Source of the DNA: Fragilaria crotonensis
Lineage: Eukaryota; Bacillariophyta; Fragilariophyceae; Fragilariales; Fragilariaceae
DNA length: 51,516 nucleotides
NCBI GenBank assembly: GCA_022925895.1
Contig: JAKSYS010000453.1
Location: 1 to 51,516, forward strand
Reading direction: 5' to 3'
The position numbers and the translations under genes were made by a program. Within the stretch, counting starts at the first letter, position 1. Every line of letters begins with the position of its first letter. Positions 22,699 to 35,211 of the stretch are shown piece by piece. The notes beneath the pieces are model-generated. The model was not told the origin of the DNA. It did no database searches and worked only from the letters and a program-made list of their open reading frames with translations.

Positions 22699-23442
22699 TC
22701 AGATCTCTGGTCCCGGTGATGAAAGCATGTGGTCGGGGAGAACACAGAAGATCTTGGTGAGGTGAGGATCAATTTTGCCGGAGTGTTGAGTTTTGGTGAG
22801 GATGTCGGCAAGTTGAGAGTCACAGGGAATCCAATGAAGTTGGTGAATGCCGTCTTGTTGGCCTTGACGGACGAAGTGGAAGCGGCGTTCGATGTGTCGC
22901 GTCTTGCGAGTGAGTTTTCCATTCTTTGCGATTTGGACGGTGGCTTCATTGTCAATCATGAGGATGGCAGGTATGGAAGGAAGACGTTGGGTTGATTCAC
23001 GCCATTGTTTGGTGCCAAGATAGAGCATATCGTAGAGAAGCATTCGGATGTGAGCTGTGGCCATTGTGGCAGAACATGCGGCCATGTATTCAGCTTCAGA
23101 AGTAGACATTGCAACAGGTGTAGGCATTGTAGAATTGGCTTCAATGAGGGCACCATTGTAGAAGATCATGTATCCAACAGTGGAACGGCCAGTGTCAGGG
23201 CAGTCTTGCCAGCTGGCGTCGGAGAAAACGGTGAGATCGGAGTATGGGATACGATGGTGAAGGCAGATGTCATAGATGGGATTTGAAGTGCCATCGGGTA
23301 GAATTTGAGAGCGTAGTAGGGCGGCGGCGAAGATAGCCGATGAGCCAAGATAGGGCTCGAAAATCAGGTATGCCAGGAGAGATGCATGCTTTAGCAAGTT
23401 TGCAGACAGCAAATAGGATGTCAGCTCTTGTATTGTATGCAA
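22699..23442 (-). CDS. pol: RNase H domain of the large Copia element
   Basis: 247 residues open to the stop at 22,699. Catalytic landmarks are FSDASWQDC...GRSTVGYMIF, the Glu in MSTSEAEYMAAC, the Asp in LMIDNEATVQ, and the His/Asp end QLADILTKT. It degrades the RNA strand during reverse transcription. This is the longest undamaged pol piece. It ends a few bases before the polypurine tract. Confidence 0.9.
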   Translation of the reverse strand: MHTIQELTSYLLSANLLKHASLLAYLIFEPYLGSSAIFAAALLRSQILPDGTSNPIYDICLHHRIPYSDLTVFSDASWQDCPDTGRSTVGYMIFYNGALIEANSTMPTPVAMSTSEAEYMAACSATMATAHIRMLLYDMLYLGTKQWRESTQRLPSIPAILMIDNEATVQIAKNGKLTRKTRHIERRFHFVRQGQQDGIHQLHWIPCDSQLADILTKTQHSGKIDPHLTKIFCVLPDHMLSSPGPEI

Positions 23443-23529
23443 GGTAGAGGAGAGTGCAGACGGCAGAGCGGAAGGGAAGGCGTTGTTGCTTGTGTTCGAC
23501 GAGGGTGACGTCAGGGCGGTTACGGGCGG

Positions 23530-25148
23530 TTATCCTTGCTGAAGGTGTAGTCGGGAGGAAAGGGGTATCGCGTTCGGGAATTCGGAATTCGGGTCATAAC
23601 GTTGGAGAGTATTCAAAACGTAGCGGTGTTGATCCAGAGTATAGCTTGAGTCGGAGTGTTTGTGGATACGCATTTGGAGGAACCATTGCGCAGGTCCGAG
23701 GAATTTGACATCGAAGCGATTGCGGACGGAATCTTCAAATTGTTTTTCGATGGAATCGTTGCTTCCAGCGTAGAGCATATCATCGACGAAAAATAGGAGA
23801 CGGAGCCATTGATTGTGTTTGTCGTATCGGACAAAATAAGACGGTTCGGAAGGAGATTGGATAAAGCCTTGGGAGTAGAGCCATTCGAAAATTCAATGTT
23901 CCAATATTTGCCAGAGTAGACGAGACCGTAGATTCCTTTGTTCAGTAACATTGGAGAGCCAAAGAATTTAGCGTATTCAGGGAAGTGATAGGCGTATTCC
24001 AATGGCAGTTTCACAAAGTGGCGGCCAATAACTTTGGCTTGGAGGTAGGCACCAATGAAGTCAGCACTCTTGACACTTCTTCTGGATGCACAGATGGTTG
24101 CAATGAAGAGTTTGACCCTCTTGCAGATGCACAGGGTGACCAGGTGTCTTCATACATGAGTGGTTCAACAGGTATAGGTTTTGGAGTGCCAGGTGAATTG
24201 GTAGATTCAGCAATTTCTTGACGTTGTTCAAGGAGTCGTTGTTGGTTGATGGCTTTGACTCTTTTCAGGAGACGTTTCTCCAGGTCGCCACGGGCGACAA
24301 GGCGAGCTTTAGTTTGTCAAGTTTTCCAGTTGCAGTTTGTTTTGCTTTGAGCACAAGTTTTACTGGGATAATGAGTTCATCTTTGTGTGGAGTTTGTCCA
24401 AGGATGAAGGTATCATGGTCAATGAGGTTCTTGATTTCCATTTTGATTGCATGTAGCCAAGCATTGCGGACATTATCATCAAGTTTGAGGACAGCTTTGA
24501 GAGACTGAGGTTCTGGAAGATATTTGTCCACAGGTTCCTGGGGGTTGGCTTGTGGATTGTTGCTGGGAGAGTTGTCAATTGTCATCATGGCAGAGTGAAT
24601 GGGATCAATAGTTGGTAGATCTTCATTGCATTCTTGGAAGTAGGTGGTCATCATCTTGTGGAGTTGGGAATGATGTTGTTGATGGGTGACAAAGTTGATT
24701 TGATGTGGTGTGGGTGGTGTTGGACCATGTGGAGGAGTTGTATGTTTGATTGCAGCAAGTGTAGAAGGTGGTGGATCATCTTCATGGGCATTGTCATCAG
24801 TTTCAGGGATGGCAGGGAGGGAAGAATGATGGTTGGAGGTATCAATGAAGGTTGATGGTGGGTTACCAAGGTTGGCTGCAGAGCCAGTTTGATGGTGGGT
24901 AGATGGTTCAGAGTTCTCTGGAGTGTCACGAAGTCCATGCGGATTGAAGTGGGAGCGGATGGGTACGGCTCCAGCAAAAGGTTTGGAATCGAAACAGAGA
25001 GCGGAGTTGAAGTCTTCATCGAAGTAGGCATCGCGGGTTATGATGAGGCTTTGGGGTTGGTCTGGCGAGTAGATTAACCAGCCTGCAGAGTTGTCAGGAA
25101 ATCCAAGGAAAATACCGCGGGATGCACGTTGGAGTTGTTGCTTGTAGG
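23530..25148 (-). pseudogene. pol: Integrase C-terminus and reverse transcriptase (large Copia element)
   Basis: From 25,148 the frames in turn show GIFLGFPDNSAGWLIYSPDQ (Copia integrase C-terminal region), a low-complexity Pro/His/Thr linker, and then the RT start WLHAIKMEIKNLIDHDTF at about 24,440. The RT core is cut into pieces: LNKGIYGLVYSGKYWN at about 23,930, the catalytic FVDDML at about 23,780, and FLGPAQWFLQMRI at about 23,690. At least four frame changes occur, so no working RT can be made from this copy. Confidence 0.82.
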
Positions 25149-26533
25149 TTATAAGTTTGTTGCGGAAGGTTGGTTCGTAGCGTTTGAAGAATGTTGGACA
25201 TCCGAAGACGCGGAAGTTGGCGAGGAAGGCTTGCGTTGAAAACTGTATTGATAGGGAGTTGTTGGGTTGCCATCTTGGTCAATAACATTCTTGGCTGGGC
25301 AGACATTGAGGATTTGAACAGCATAGGCATGGGCATGATGGAAGAATGCACCTCCTAGTCTTGCATTGTTCAGAAGGATGTTGGCAGTGTTGTGGACTTC
25401 ACGCCATTTGGCTTCGCAAATACCGTTCATTTCTTGATGTTCAGGTGCTGCAGCTTCAACTTTGATACCAAGTGAAGTGCATTCAGAAATGAATTTGGTT
25501 GAAGTGAAAGCAGATCCAGCATCAGTGCGGATAAAGCGGACAGATTGGGTGCGCCAAGGAGTTCTGTGTCAGTTAGCCATTGCTTCAGAGCAGTAATAAT
25601 GGAAGCTGTGCTTTCAGTTGGGAGACCAATCCAACCTGTTAGTTTGCCAGGTGTTGTGACAATGAACAAGTAGGCTGAAAAGTTGGTATTGGTTGTGAGA
25701 CCATAGCGGAAAGGGTTGCGCATTAGGTCAAGATGAAGGCGGTGGAAAGGTTCAGTGCCTTGGCGTTGAGGAGTTTTGTTGCGGGCACGTTTTTGGCTGA
25801 TTGAAATGCGTAGAGGCCAGGAGTTGTGATCAACAGTAGGTGTCAAGACATGGTCATTCCATGTTTGGTGAAGGGATCCGACCATAAGGTTGCGGAAATT
25901 TCGGAAAGCAAGTCGTCGATAGATGAGTTCCAAAGGTAGGGCGGTGACTGAACGGCGTTGATCGGTGTCAACAGGGGGTGTAGTGTCATCAAAATGTTGT
26001 TCATCAGGATCAGAGTCAGGGTCAGAAGGTAGGTTAGAGTTGGAGATGGTTGAGAAGGCTTGTTGTGATGAAGGTAGTTCTCTGGTCAGTATTGGCCAAG
26101 TGTATGTGGAACCATTTGGGAGTTGAATTGTTGTGGCTCTGTTCTTGATCAGGACACTGAAGTTTTGGGTGCATGATAGAGCAGTTAAGGAGAGGAGTCT
26201 GTGGCTGAGACCTTCAACATAGTAGACATCAGTGAGTCCTAGGATGGACTTGAGGCCATCATCAGTGGTGAAGTGGCATGCAGTTGTGCCTTTGTGAGTG
26301 GACATCTTGGTGCTGCCATCAGCTAAGGAGATTGGAACACTGCAGGGTTCGACATCGTGGAGGTCGCTGAAGAGTGGAGTATAATGGCTGGTAGCACCAC
26401 TGTCAGGTAGCCAGTTTTCAAGATGTGGGGGGACCAAATCTTTGGTATGGTGATTGGGGATCATCTGGAAAGTAAGCTGTGGCTCCAGAGTTGGGAGGAG
26501 AATAATTGGCAGATGGTAGATAATCTCTGTCAA
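25149..26533 (-). pseudogene. pol: Protease and integrase region (large Copia element)
   Basis: The aspartic protease active site is WLPDSGATSHYT at about 26,410. It is followed by the pre-integrase region, the first integrase Asp (LHLDLM), the second Asp in IRTDAGSAF at about 25,530 and the Glu in NGICEAKW near 25,420. The spacing of the last two is 35 residues, as in DD35E integrases. The frame changes after LSAL near 25,550 and again near 25,210, where family sequence (FRVFGCPTFFKRY) continues in another frame. Confidence 0.85.
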
Positions 26534-28439
26534 GGAGAGGTTGGTTGATGGTCATCTGAGGTAGGTCAGGATTGGGCCAAGGGATGTTGGATGGGTGACC
26601 ATCAGTGTTGTCAAAAGATGAGGCTGAAAAGGCTTGGTGGTGGTATCTTGATTGGTCTGGTGAGTTTTGGCCAGAGTCAGTGATGAAGTAGGCGCGTTGT
26701 TGGTTGCGGGGAGCAGCGTTTTCATTGTTGGATGGTCTTTGAGGGTTGGTGGAGCGATTGTTTTGGTTTGATCTGGGGTTTGTGCAGTTGCGCGCATAGT
26801 GGCCGAGGCGTCCGCAGTTATTGCAGACGATTGTAGCGGCATTGGAAGGGTTGCGCGAATGGTTGTTGTTGGATCCGTTAGGAGATGGACGTTGATTAGG
26901 ACTGGACGTCGGTCGGAAAGGTGGTCGATTGTTTCGTTGAGGCTGGTTGGATGGCCGCGGGGAGGGTGGTGGTGGACGACGTTGATTCGAGTTGTTGAAT
27001 GGTGGTCGCGAAGGATTTGTAGGAGGTCGGAACGGGCGCGAATGGTTTTGCGGTAGTCGCGGTGGTTGGTTTCGGTTTTGATTGTTGCTGCTGGGATTGG
27101 AATAAGGTCGAAGGATGGAGCTGAAAGCTTGTTGTTGTCTTTGTGTGAAAACACGTTGGGTAGTTTGGTTGTGGCGCGGTTGAGAATGGTGGGAGTGGTG
27201 ACCACGGGCAGCGTTGGCGTGTTGGTTGTAGTTGCGGTGGTTTTGGGATGGGAGTGTGAGGCCACGGGATTCGTCAATGTTCAGGAGATGGCTTTCGAGT
27301 TCGGCGAATGGTGGCAGAGCTTCGTCATTCAGTTCTGCTCGACGTATGTCGGCGTCGAAGCGTTGATAGGATGCGGCGTAGAAGGAGTGATTGCTTCCAC
27401 CACGAACGGTGCGTTTGATGAGTTCGGCGTCAGTGTTGGGTATTCCAGCATGATAGCAGTCGCGCGTGAGAAGGCGAATGCGGTTGAGGTAGGAGGTTGC
27501 GACTTCATGATGTGGTTGTTTGATTGAGCAGAAAGCTTCGCGAGTTCGTTCGACATGATCAGGAGTTAGCGGAGCGCAGTGGCGTCGTAGAGTGAGAATT
27601 GCAGTCCGAGCGTCCGGTGGGCCATCAATGATGTGTTTCTGGCAAGGGTCGCAACGTTTGTGAAGATCAAATTGTAGATAGCAGTGCCAACAAAGGGTGT
27701 GAATAGGACACTTGTTTTGGCCAAAGATCAAAGACTTGGCGTCCACGGGAAATGTTGCAAACAATTCGAAGGTTGTCAATGAAGGTGTTAAAATGTCGGC
27801 GGCGTGCTTGAAGGTCGGTTGGGTAGGACAATTTGCGAAGGTTAGCATTTTTGGCGTACTTCAAAAGTGTTTTCGTGAGGTCTTCGATTGGCGGATAAGT
27901 AAAATCGGTTCGCGTTGATGATGTGAGCGCATCAGGGATGTGTGTTGAATGTGCTTGGGTTCTTGTTCTGAATCATGGTCTGTGTCCTCATCAAAGAAGG
28001 TTTCAACAGTGGGAGGGTATGTGAAGGTTGCGTGGGTCGCCTGGCGCGGAGTTGGGCGTGTTGCAACGGATTTTGGTGCATTTTGGGGGTTTTGGTCGTC
28101 GTTTCCAAAATTAGGTGATTTTTGCGTAGGTTTGGCAGATTTCGTGCTGGGAGGTTGAATAATTTCGTTGCGTTGATTATGGGGTTGCGAAAGATTTTGC
28201 GACGGATTTGGTGGTTGGGGGTTCAAATTTTGGGGTGAGAACTTTTTGGTAGGTATAATTTTGGGTGTCGTCGAAAAAGTTGTCGAAATCGGAGGTTGTG
28301 GGTTCGATTCGGTGGCGTCCGGATTGTGAGGTAATTTTACGTTTTTCGGCGTGAGAATGCCTGAAAATGCATCGGAGAAGCGTTTTAGAGGCCCAGTTGT
28401 TGATTTCGCAGTTGGAGGTGAGTTGGAGGGTGTTTCGGC
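26418..28439 (-). pseudogene. gag: Gag with zinc knuckle (large Copia element), frames broken
   Basis: The piece 28,439-27,861 is Pro/Asn/Thr-rich and continues in frame from 35,475. The frame changes near 27,850, and 27,848-26,418 then carries the capsid-like helical part (LTLRRHCAPLTPDHVERTRE...SYLNRIRLL) followed by an Asn/Pro/Arg-rich linker. A CCHC zinc knuckle, CNNCGRLGHYARNC, lies at about 26,784-26,825. A better N-terminus for the capsid (LRKLSYPTDLQARRRHFNTF) lies in another frame at 27,667-27,864, so there is at least one more indel. Gag packages the RNA into virus-like particles. Confidence 0.85.
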
Positions 28440-28443
28440 GTGT

Positions 28444-28705
28444 TGAATGAATCCTGTCATGAGTGCGGGATATTCGGACAAGCATACAAGGCGCGTGTCC
28501 CACGATGACGTGGAGGACTGCTGACGCGCACGCACGGATAACCTGTTGGTCCATATGGTGGGACCGGTTTTGGAACTAGATTCTAGATCTGCTCACTCTT
28601 TTTATAATTGATCAAGTTGCATGCCGCTTCTTGTCGATTGTTATATTGTTAAGGGTCAATCTCCGGCAATGGCGGATTCGCCGCACTTGCGGGAGATTTC
28701 ACTGA
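28444..28705 (+). repeat. 5' LTR of the nested element (262 bp)
   Basis: Starts TGAATGAATCC and ends TTTCACTGA, so the usual terminal CA is GA. The same sequence is at 35212-35474 with one extra T. GTGT precedes it. Confidence 0.92.
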
Positions 28706-28719
28706 GTTTATCAGACCCA
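28706..28719 (+). other. Primer-binding site of the nested element
   Basis: GTTTATCAGACCCA directly follows the 5' LTR. The same 14 bases follow the 5' LTR of the element at 43167. The complement, TGGGTCTGATAAAC, looks like a tRNA anticodon arm (loop CTGATAA), which suggests priming by a 5' tRNA half as in Drosophila copia. Confidence 0.7.
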
Positions 28720-31700
28720 CATGCTTTGCAGATGAGCTGCATTGGTGAGTGATGCGAGGACTTGATCAATCCGAGCATGATTGCTGATTCTGTGCAAATG
28801 CGACCATTGATGTGTTGGTCACACAACTTGGCGCGGCGGCAATTGACGATGATGGTGACGTCACCATAGGCGCTATGGTTCAAACCAGAAGCGCAGGAGG
28901 CCAGAATCCCCATGGTGGGGATGTGCTTGTCAATGTTGACAGGAAAGCACAAGGACCAACTTCATCAAGGCAAAATTCCGTGGAAAAGTTTCCTAAAATT
29001 AGTCATGCATGATGTGGCGCGTCATGGGTACGCGATGCCCTAAGTACAATTGCTTTATTGAGCCTACTTAGGTGGTCAGGTTTGGTATTGTCCCTACGGG
29101 ACTAGTGTATACCGGACACATTAGCAAAGTGTGCTATTTTACTATGCTCTTTGGCTCATTTTGATATATGTACGATGGCCGTACACGTATGGACAATGCC
29201 CACTGACGTGTGTGCAAAGGGTGCACGTATGAACGTGAGAACCGTACGAGCACAACGATGGTCGTTGTGAGCGCTCGTTTGTTTTTTTACTTAGCGCGGT
29301 ACACGAGTGACGAATGTCACAGAATCCGCCACGTATGTACCGGACGTTCGTGTTACTTCAACATGTACACGTTCGCACTCACACAGACAGGTCAATTTCA
29401 CAATTGATCCGGAAGTCGCCTAAGTGTGACCAAAATGTGCGGATGATGTACGATCGACGTGTGACCATACGCACGATTGGTCTGAAGATTCCTTAAGTAA
29501 GCGGTCGTGTGAAAACGAGATTCTTCGCGCTGACGTACTCGAACCACGATTGGTCTGTGTGTCATCTAAGTCGAAAATTGAATGACGATCGTGTGCCAGC
29601 GAGGAGCACGTTGAGGTTGAAGTATTACTTAGGCGGTTTGGCCTCGGCATTCACGGATAAAATTTTGGAAGGATGGAACGAACGATTGGTAACGCGATTG
29701 TGCGTTCAAAACATACCGAGTTTCACGGCAAAACTGATGAATGGTAGTGCGTTTCCGCGTAAGAAACATACCGAGTTCCACGTACCTTGCCAAGAGTGCA
29801 TTTTTGGGCATGGAGCTCGCAATTTGCACGGGATGCCGCATTTTTTCCCGCACACCTGGTAACTATCAACAATTCCTCCCCTCACCATGGTGTATCCCCG
29901 GTCATTCCCTGTTTGTTTTACTCCTTGCTTGGGCTTCAATGTTCTAATGTGTGGACTGTTTGAGGTGCTGGGTACTTATAGCTACCATATACAACCTACT
30001 AACTAGCCTGTCTCTCCTCGATTTTGACTATAGGACCATGGTTTCTACCGGGTGGAGGCCCAAGGTGGCTGATGTTGATGTCAACAATCATCCTGTCCCC
30101 GGTTGTTTGTCCCCATGTGCTGATTGGTGCAGCATTCTGAGATGTTCTCATGACTTGCTTGGCCAAGAAGATGGGATGGAACAAAGGAACCACCAATGCT
30201 ACACTCAATGCTGAGCTGGCTGAAGTGGATGGAACCGTGTACCCCTTGTCCTGATTAACAAATGAGTGTTGTTGCAGGGACTCCAAAGGAACATGAGCAT
30301 GTTCACCCATGGCAACAGTGAAGTATCTGTAATGACATGGCAACTGGTTTGGTTGATGATGGCCTTGCTGTTGCGCCCATGTTGGACTACCAAGATGTTC
30401 TTGCATGTCTGACAGGCATGTGCTAGGCAGATGCTCATTTCTGTTGTGGAGGAACCTGGTTGGCCATTTGCTTAGTTCCCCAATGGAATGTACAATGGAT
30501 GTGCAGGTCTCCAGTGCCTTTGGCTTGGGGGGCGGCTTACTTTGCAACTGCTACCAGAGGGACTTAGAAGTATGCAATGACTACTGCTGCCCAGTATGCA
30601 ATGATTGTTACTGAGGTCTTGTTCAGGGGTAAGGATGATACACTTTTGGTCAGTCAAGAATGAATTCAGGATGGTACCAACAGGAGCATAATGTGTTGCA
30701 TTTCCTGGAGGAGCCAGAAATGGCATAGTTGAAGAAGTGACTGGTTCCCTTGCAGGCTTCAATGAGCTACTGTGTGCAATCAAGGCTCTAGCTGTTGCTT
30801 GTGAGATTGCCAAGGCTGGCAGACACGTACAAGAATGGTAGTCCAAGCATGTGAATAGGAGACTGAAGTGAGGGTGAAGGCAGCCAGAAGGGAGATTGTG
30901 AGCAACTCTGGAAATTCTCCACCAAGGCATACAACACTTTGAAGCCTTATGCAAGGCCCATGCCAAACAGGCCTGTGATGAAAAAAAAAGAAGGATGTGA
31001 AAGGCAAGTCCAATGCAAGTAACAATGCTGCTGCAACTGCAGATTCTCAGGAGGATGAACCTTTTGAGGAGGACTAAGCGCCAAAACTGTGACTTCCAAT
31101 GCTGGAAGAAGCTTTGCCACTGATTGGCAGAGTATGAACTGTTCTTATAAGGCACATTTGAAGCCACAAGAACCGTATGATCTGCAGGCAGGGCCATGTT
31201 CTACTGATCACTGTTTTTTTTTGAGTGAACTTGACTCTCACACAGGCAAACGTGTTGCAAGAAGCAATGCTCTGTTTGTCTCTGACAAAGGATGTCAGAA
31301 CACTGTGCACCTTTCATGGTGAACATTATCCCATACAGGAGAATTCCATCGCCCCGGCTGCAAATATGTGGACTTACCCTGAGAATGGACAAACAGTACA
31401 TCCTCAATGTCATGAGGCTCTGTACTATGGGGACTGAGTTATGTGACTCTGCTGACCCCCAACTCAATTGTGCAAATGATGTCACTAGTCATGGATGTAC
31501 CTGACCAGTTTGATGCCAAGTTCTTGCATTATCTTATCCAACCGCAATGTTGCGTATTCCATATCCTTGAATGGCACTTTGTCACTATGCGTGAGTTGTT
31601 AGCTCTTGTTGCATTGATCTCACAGATGTTCTGTGATTCCTACTTTGATTGATTTGCCAAAAAGGAGGAGATTTGTATTTCCAGCATGTGTGTTGCTGAA

Positions 31701-34700
31701 ATGTTGTTGGCAACTGATCATATGCGGAATGCACCAAGGTTGGTTTCTGCGGTTGAATTGCTGTGTTTGATGTGTGATTACACCGGTCAGGAGGATGGCT
31801 CTCTAGGGGACCGTTTTGTGGGCGCATTTTTGCAGTTAATGATGTCGCTGGAGATGGCTTGTCTGGGCATAGAGGCAAAGTTGTCTACTTGTTGCCGGAT
31901 GTTAAGAGCCAAAAGTTATTTGTTCTATCGGTGAGCAAGGAGCAATCTATACTAACACCAGGTGTTCCGTCAGGACAGTGGGGAGTTGGCCTGCTGTTGA
32001 GAAATTGTTGCAAGTGGCAACTCAGACTGACGTATTGGGCAAAAGGAAGTGCATCAAAAATGTGGTCAGGTTGTTTACTGGTTTCCATGGCTGTTGGAAC
32101 TCCGATTGATTCTGAATGTGTTAGCTGTCTGGGGACATGGCATTGGCTACGCAGGCACCTATGAGCGGTCAAGGATGCGCCCATCTCAACCTGTGTTTGC
32201 ATTGATGTCATTACCTAATGAACGGGTATCCCTTGGGCAGTTGCAGCTGACAATGCGCTGGAAGATGGGTCATGGGCAGCTTGGAAAGTCAGTTGGCAGT
32301 TCTCCTGAACAGCTGATGGTGCCCAACAGTCTTCAACCAAACCATGCAAAGTCTTTAAGCTGGAATCTTGAGAACTGATGCTCCATGGCACTGAAACAAT
32401 TTGGTGCAGGGGCAGAAAACAAAGTGATGGCGCCAAGAAACCTGCTGATGGTATCGGGAACGCAACAACTCCAATGAAGTCATTGATGGGGACGAGCTGG
32501 ACCCAAGTGGGATTTAATCCAGGATGTCTGATTCAATTGTTTGGTCAGTGGATTGGATGGAGTTGCTGAAGTTTTGGCATTCCTTCTGTACCCCGGTGAC
32601 TATAACTGGTGAAGATGTTGTTTGAAAGTTTTTTTGGAATGGGTGTGAAGATGATCTTGCCAACCCAATTGCCAAGCTTTTGCTCAATAGATTGGAGGAC
32701 AAAGATATTTGCTCCAAAGGTGGGAATGCCTCAAAGCTGAGGACATGGACCCGTATTGAAAGGACTCCATGCTGAGGATCCTATTGAGTTCTTCAATGGT
32801 GAAGACGGAAGTTGTTTGGAGGCTGGGGACATGGATGACTCCAAGGAGGAGACTGATGGCCACACCCTAGAGTCCAACAATCACAATGAATTCAACAGGC
32901 GCTGTTGCACAAGGCTGAGAGGCTATGAAAGCACATGCCATAGGGTGAAGCGTGGCTATGTTGGTCAAGCAATTGACAAGTAATCATTGTGCTATGTCTT
33001 AGTATGCTATCTGAGTGACTATGTGTCCCAGGTGGATTGACAGGTGCGGTTTCTATTTATACGTCTAACGGAGGAATGAGGCTGCTCTGTGTTGTTGTGG
33101 GTGATGGTTGACCAATGGCAGACTGAGCATAAGCCGTCAAAGAGTGATGGGCATACTTATGTCAGGGAGACCAGGCCGCCTATCAATACAATGCAAGGTT
33201 GGGAACTGATAGTCAAATGCTGTGATGAGCCAACGATTGCGGTCGTCCCATAAATTGATTGAATTGAAGAGTTAGGTCTGGTCTAAGTTGCGGAGTTCGA
33301 TGTTGCCAACAGGGTTGTGGAAATGAGTCTATAATTCCTTGGTGGTTACAAGGTCTTGCGCATGGAGGATCAGATTCTGTTAATGGTCAAGGCCAGACAT
33401 TGGGCATGGAGCTGCATGTTTGGAATTGTGCTAGAAGGTCTTTGACACATGCTCCTTAAGTTCAATGAATGGGGACCAATCTTGAGGACAGGCAATCGAG
33501 CTGGAGATGAAGTGCATCCGATCAGCGTTCGAAATAATTGACAATGGTGTCATGCTGAAGTTCCACAAGTATGTTGGCTGTCATATGATCTTTGATGTCG
33601 AGATGATCTTGACAAGAACGGCAAGTCTGGTTGCCAAAGGGCACCAGATCGATTGTGTCGCGTGGCTGTAAAAGGATTGCATCCACGTTGGCGACACTGA
33701 ATGAAGTCTTCAATGTTGAAGATAAGTTTGAATGTCCTGTCTGCTGATGTGCAAGGGACATGACTGGATGCTCAATGCTGGAGGAGATATACGCAGCTGC
33801 AAGGCATGAGCTGGGTGCGGCAAAGTTAGTTGTTGGGTGCTACTGCTTGTTCGTGTTCCATTTGGTTTGAAGTCGAATGTTGTCCGAAGTTGGGACCGCA
33901 GCCACAGTATGTGGGGAAGTCTTTATATGTAATGAAGATCCTGACTTGTGGATGAGACCAAGGGTTAAGCTGAATGGGGACGTGCTGAAAGTATTTCCTA
34001 CGCTGTGTGAATGGTGCTCATTGCATCCCACATAGTGAGTCACAAGTTGTGATGGACTATCTTCCCGCAAAGCCTACCTTGAGGAACGGATGTGTAAAGC
34101 AAACTTGATTCTTATGTGAAAACCAAAGTCAAGAAATCGATCAATGGAACAGGCAAACGAACTAAGTAAAGATGGTAATGATGTTTGGCCTTGGTGCAAC
34201 TGAAATTGAACGTGAACTTGAGGAGATTGGTGAACATCTGAGCGCAAGAGTGTTGATCATAATGAGAGATGGTTATGTAATGAGATTGATACCACCCAGA
34301 GTTGGATTGCCAAGTGTGTGATCTGTTCCAGGGTTGAATCAGCGTATTGCATTGGACTTGTGAATTTGGTTGGATCGGTATCTCTGTGGACGTTGCAATG
34401 TTGTTGCGTTTCCTCGCTGCACTGAGGAGGGGACATCATGACCGTGCTTTCCATGTCTTTGAAGACCTGAAATGGTACAATCAGTTGAGCGTGGCCTTCG
34501 ACGAGGCGGAGCTAAGCTTGACATGCTTCTGGTTATATGACTGGATGGAGTATTGCTCTGTTATCAGCAATGCTGCTGTGTAACCAGACGTAACTACCTG
34601 ATGTCAGGAGTGCTTGATTTTGATGATTTGCCATGTCAACACAAACCAAGCAGGTTGGTGTGATACATGGTTGAATCAAACGAAGATCTGATTTACGAAT

Positions 34701-35203
34701 TAGATTTGAATTTGTGGCTGCAAAGGTTGCAGTGACCCTGGTTGTGAAGTAAACGACTGAAGGCGGTGACATACATTATCGACAAATGCGAAGTACGTCA
34801 GCGGTTGGTTTTGTGTGGATTGCTGAGGAAGACTGAGGCAACAACTTAGAGCAGATGAACTGACTAAGTGTCTTCCGGGGACCGCGACTAAGAGAGTTGT
34901 GCTCTCATGTGTGCCATGGTGAAGTGTCCAAAGGGACATAACACAGACATGGTGAAGTGTCCAAAACGGACATGATGCAAGTGGAAGTACATAATGATTA
35001 TGGAACCACTTATCCCCTAGGTGGATGTACGCAAGGCGCGGAACCACCGTCATGTGGATGTATGCAATGGTGCAGAACCACAGATTGAACTGATGGGTGG
35101 ACGTACATGTGATGACACGTGGAACCACCAAGAATAGCTGATGATGGCCGGCCTCTGCATGGCGGATTTAAGAGTCGAACTAGTTGTCTGTGACGCCTAG
35201 TGC
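28720..35203. other. Interior of the nested element: no recognisable genes
   Basis: 6.5 kb without a long convincing gene. The largest open frames are on the minus strand at 29999-30547 (182 codons) and 30472-31197 (241 codons); neither resembles a protein I know. A minus frame at 28656-28952 has a C/H-rich pattern (NCRRAKLCDQH, ICKACGS) but no named fold. The plus frames from about 29,950 to 32,980 read like decayed coding sequence with many stops. At 34,914-35,130 there are short degenerate repeats (CATGGTGAAGTGTCCAAA twice; GTGGATGTA..CAA with GAACCAC three times). Between 29,038 and 29,635, CCTAAGT/ACTTAGG words recur. Confidence 0.55.
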
Positions 35204-35211
35204 GAGGGGAC
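35204..35211 (+). other. Polypurine tract of the nested element
   Basis: GAGGGGAC just before the TGAAT start of the 3' LTR. It is the same tract and junction as at 49629-49641. Confidence 0.7.

Noticed and set aside
29999-31197. Minus frames of 182 and 241 codons inside the nested element
   Set aside because: They are long for the region but overlap in different frames, look compositionally odd and match no known fold, so I list them only as interior content.
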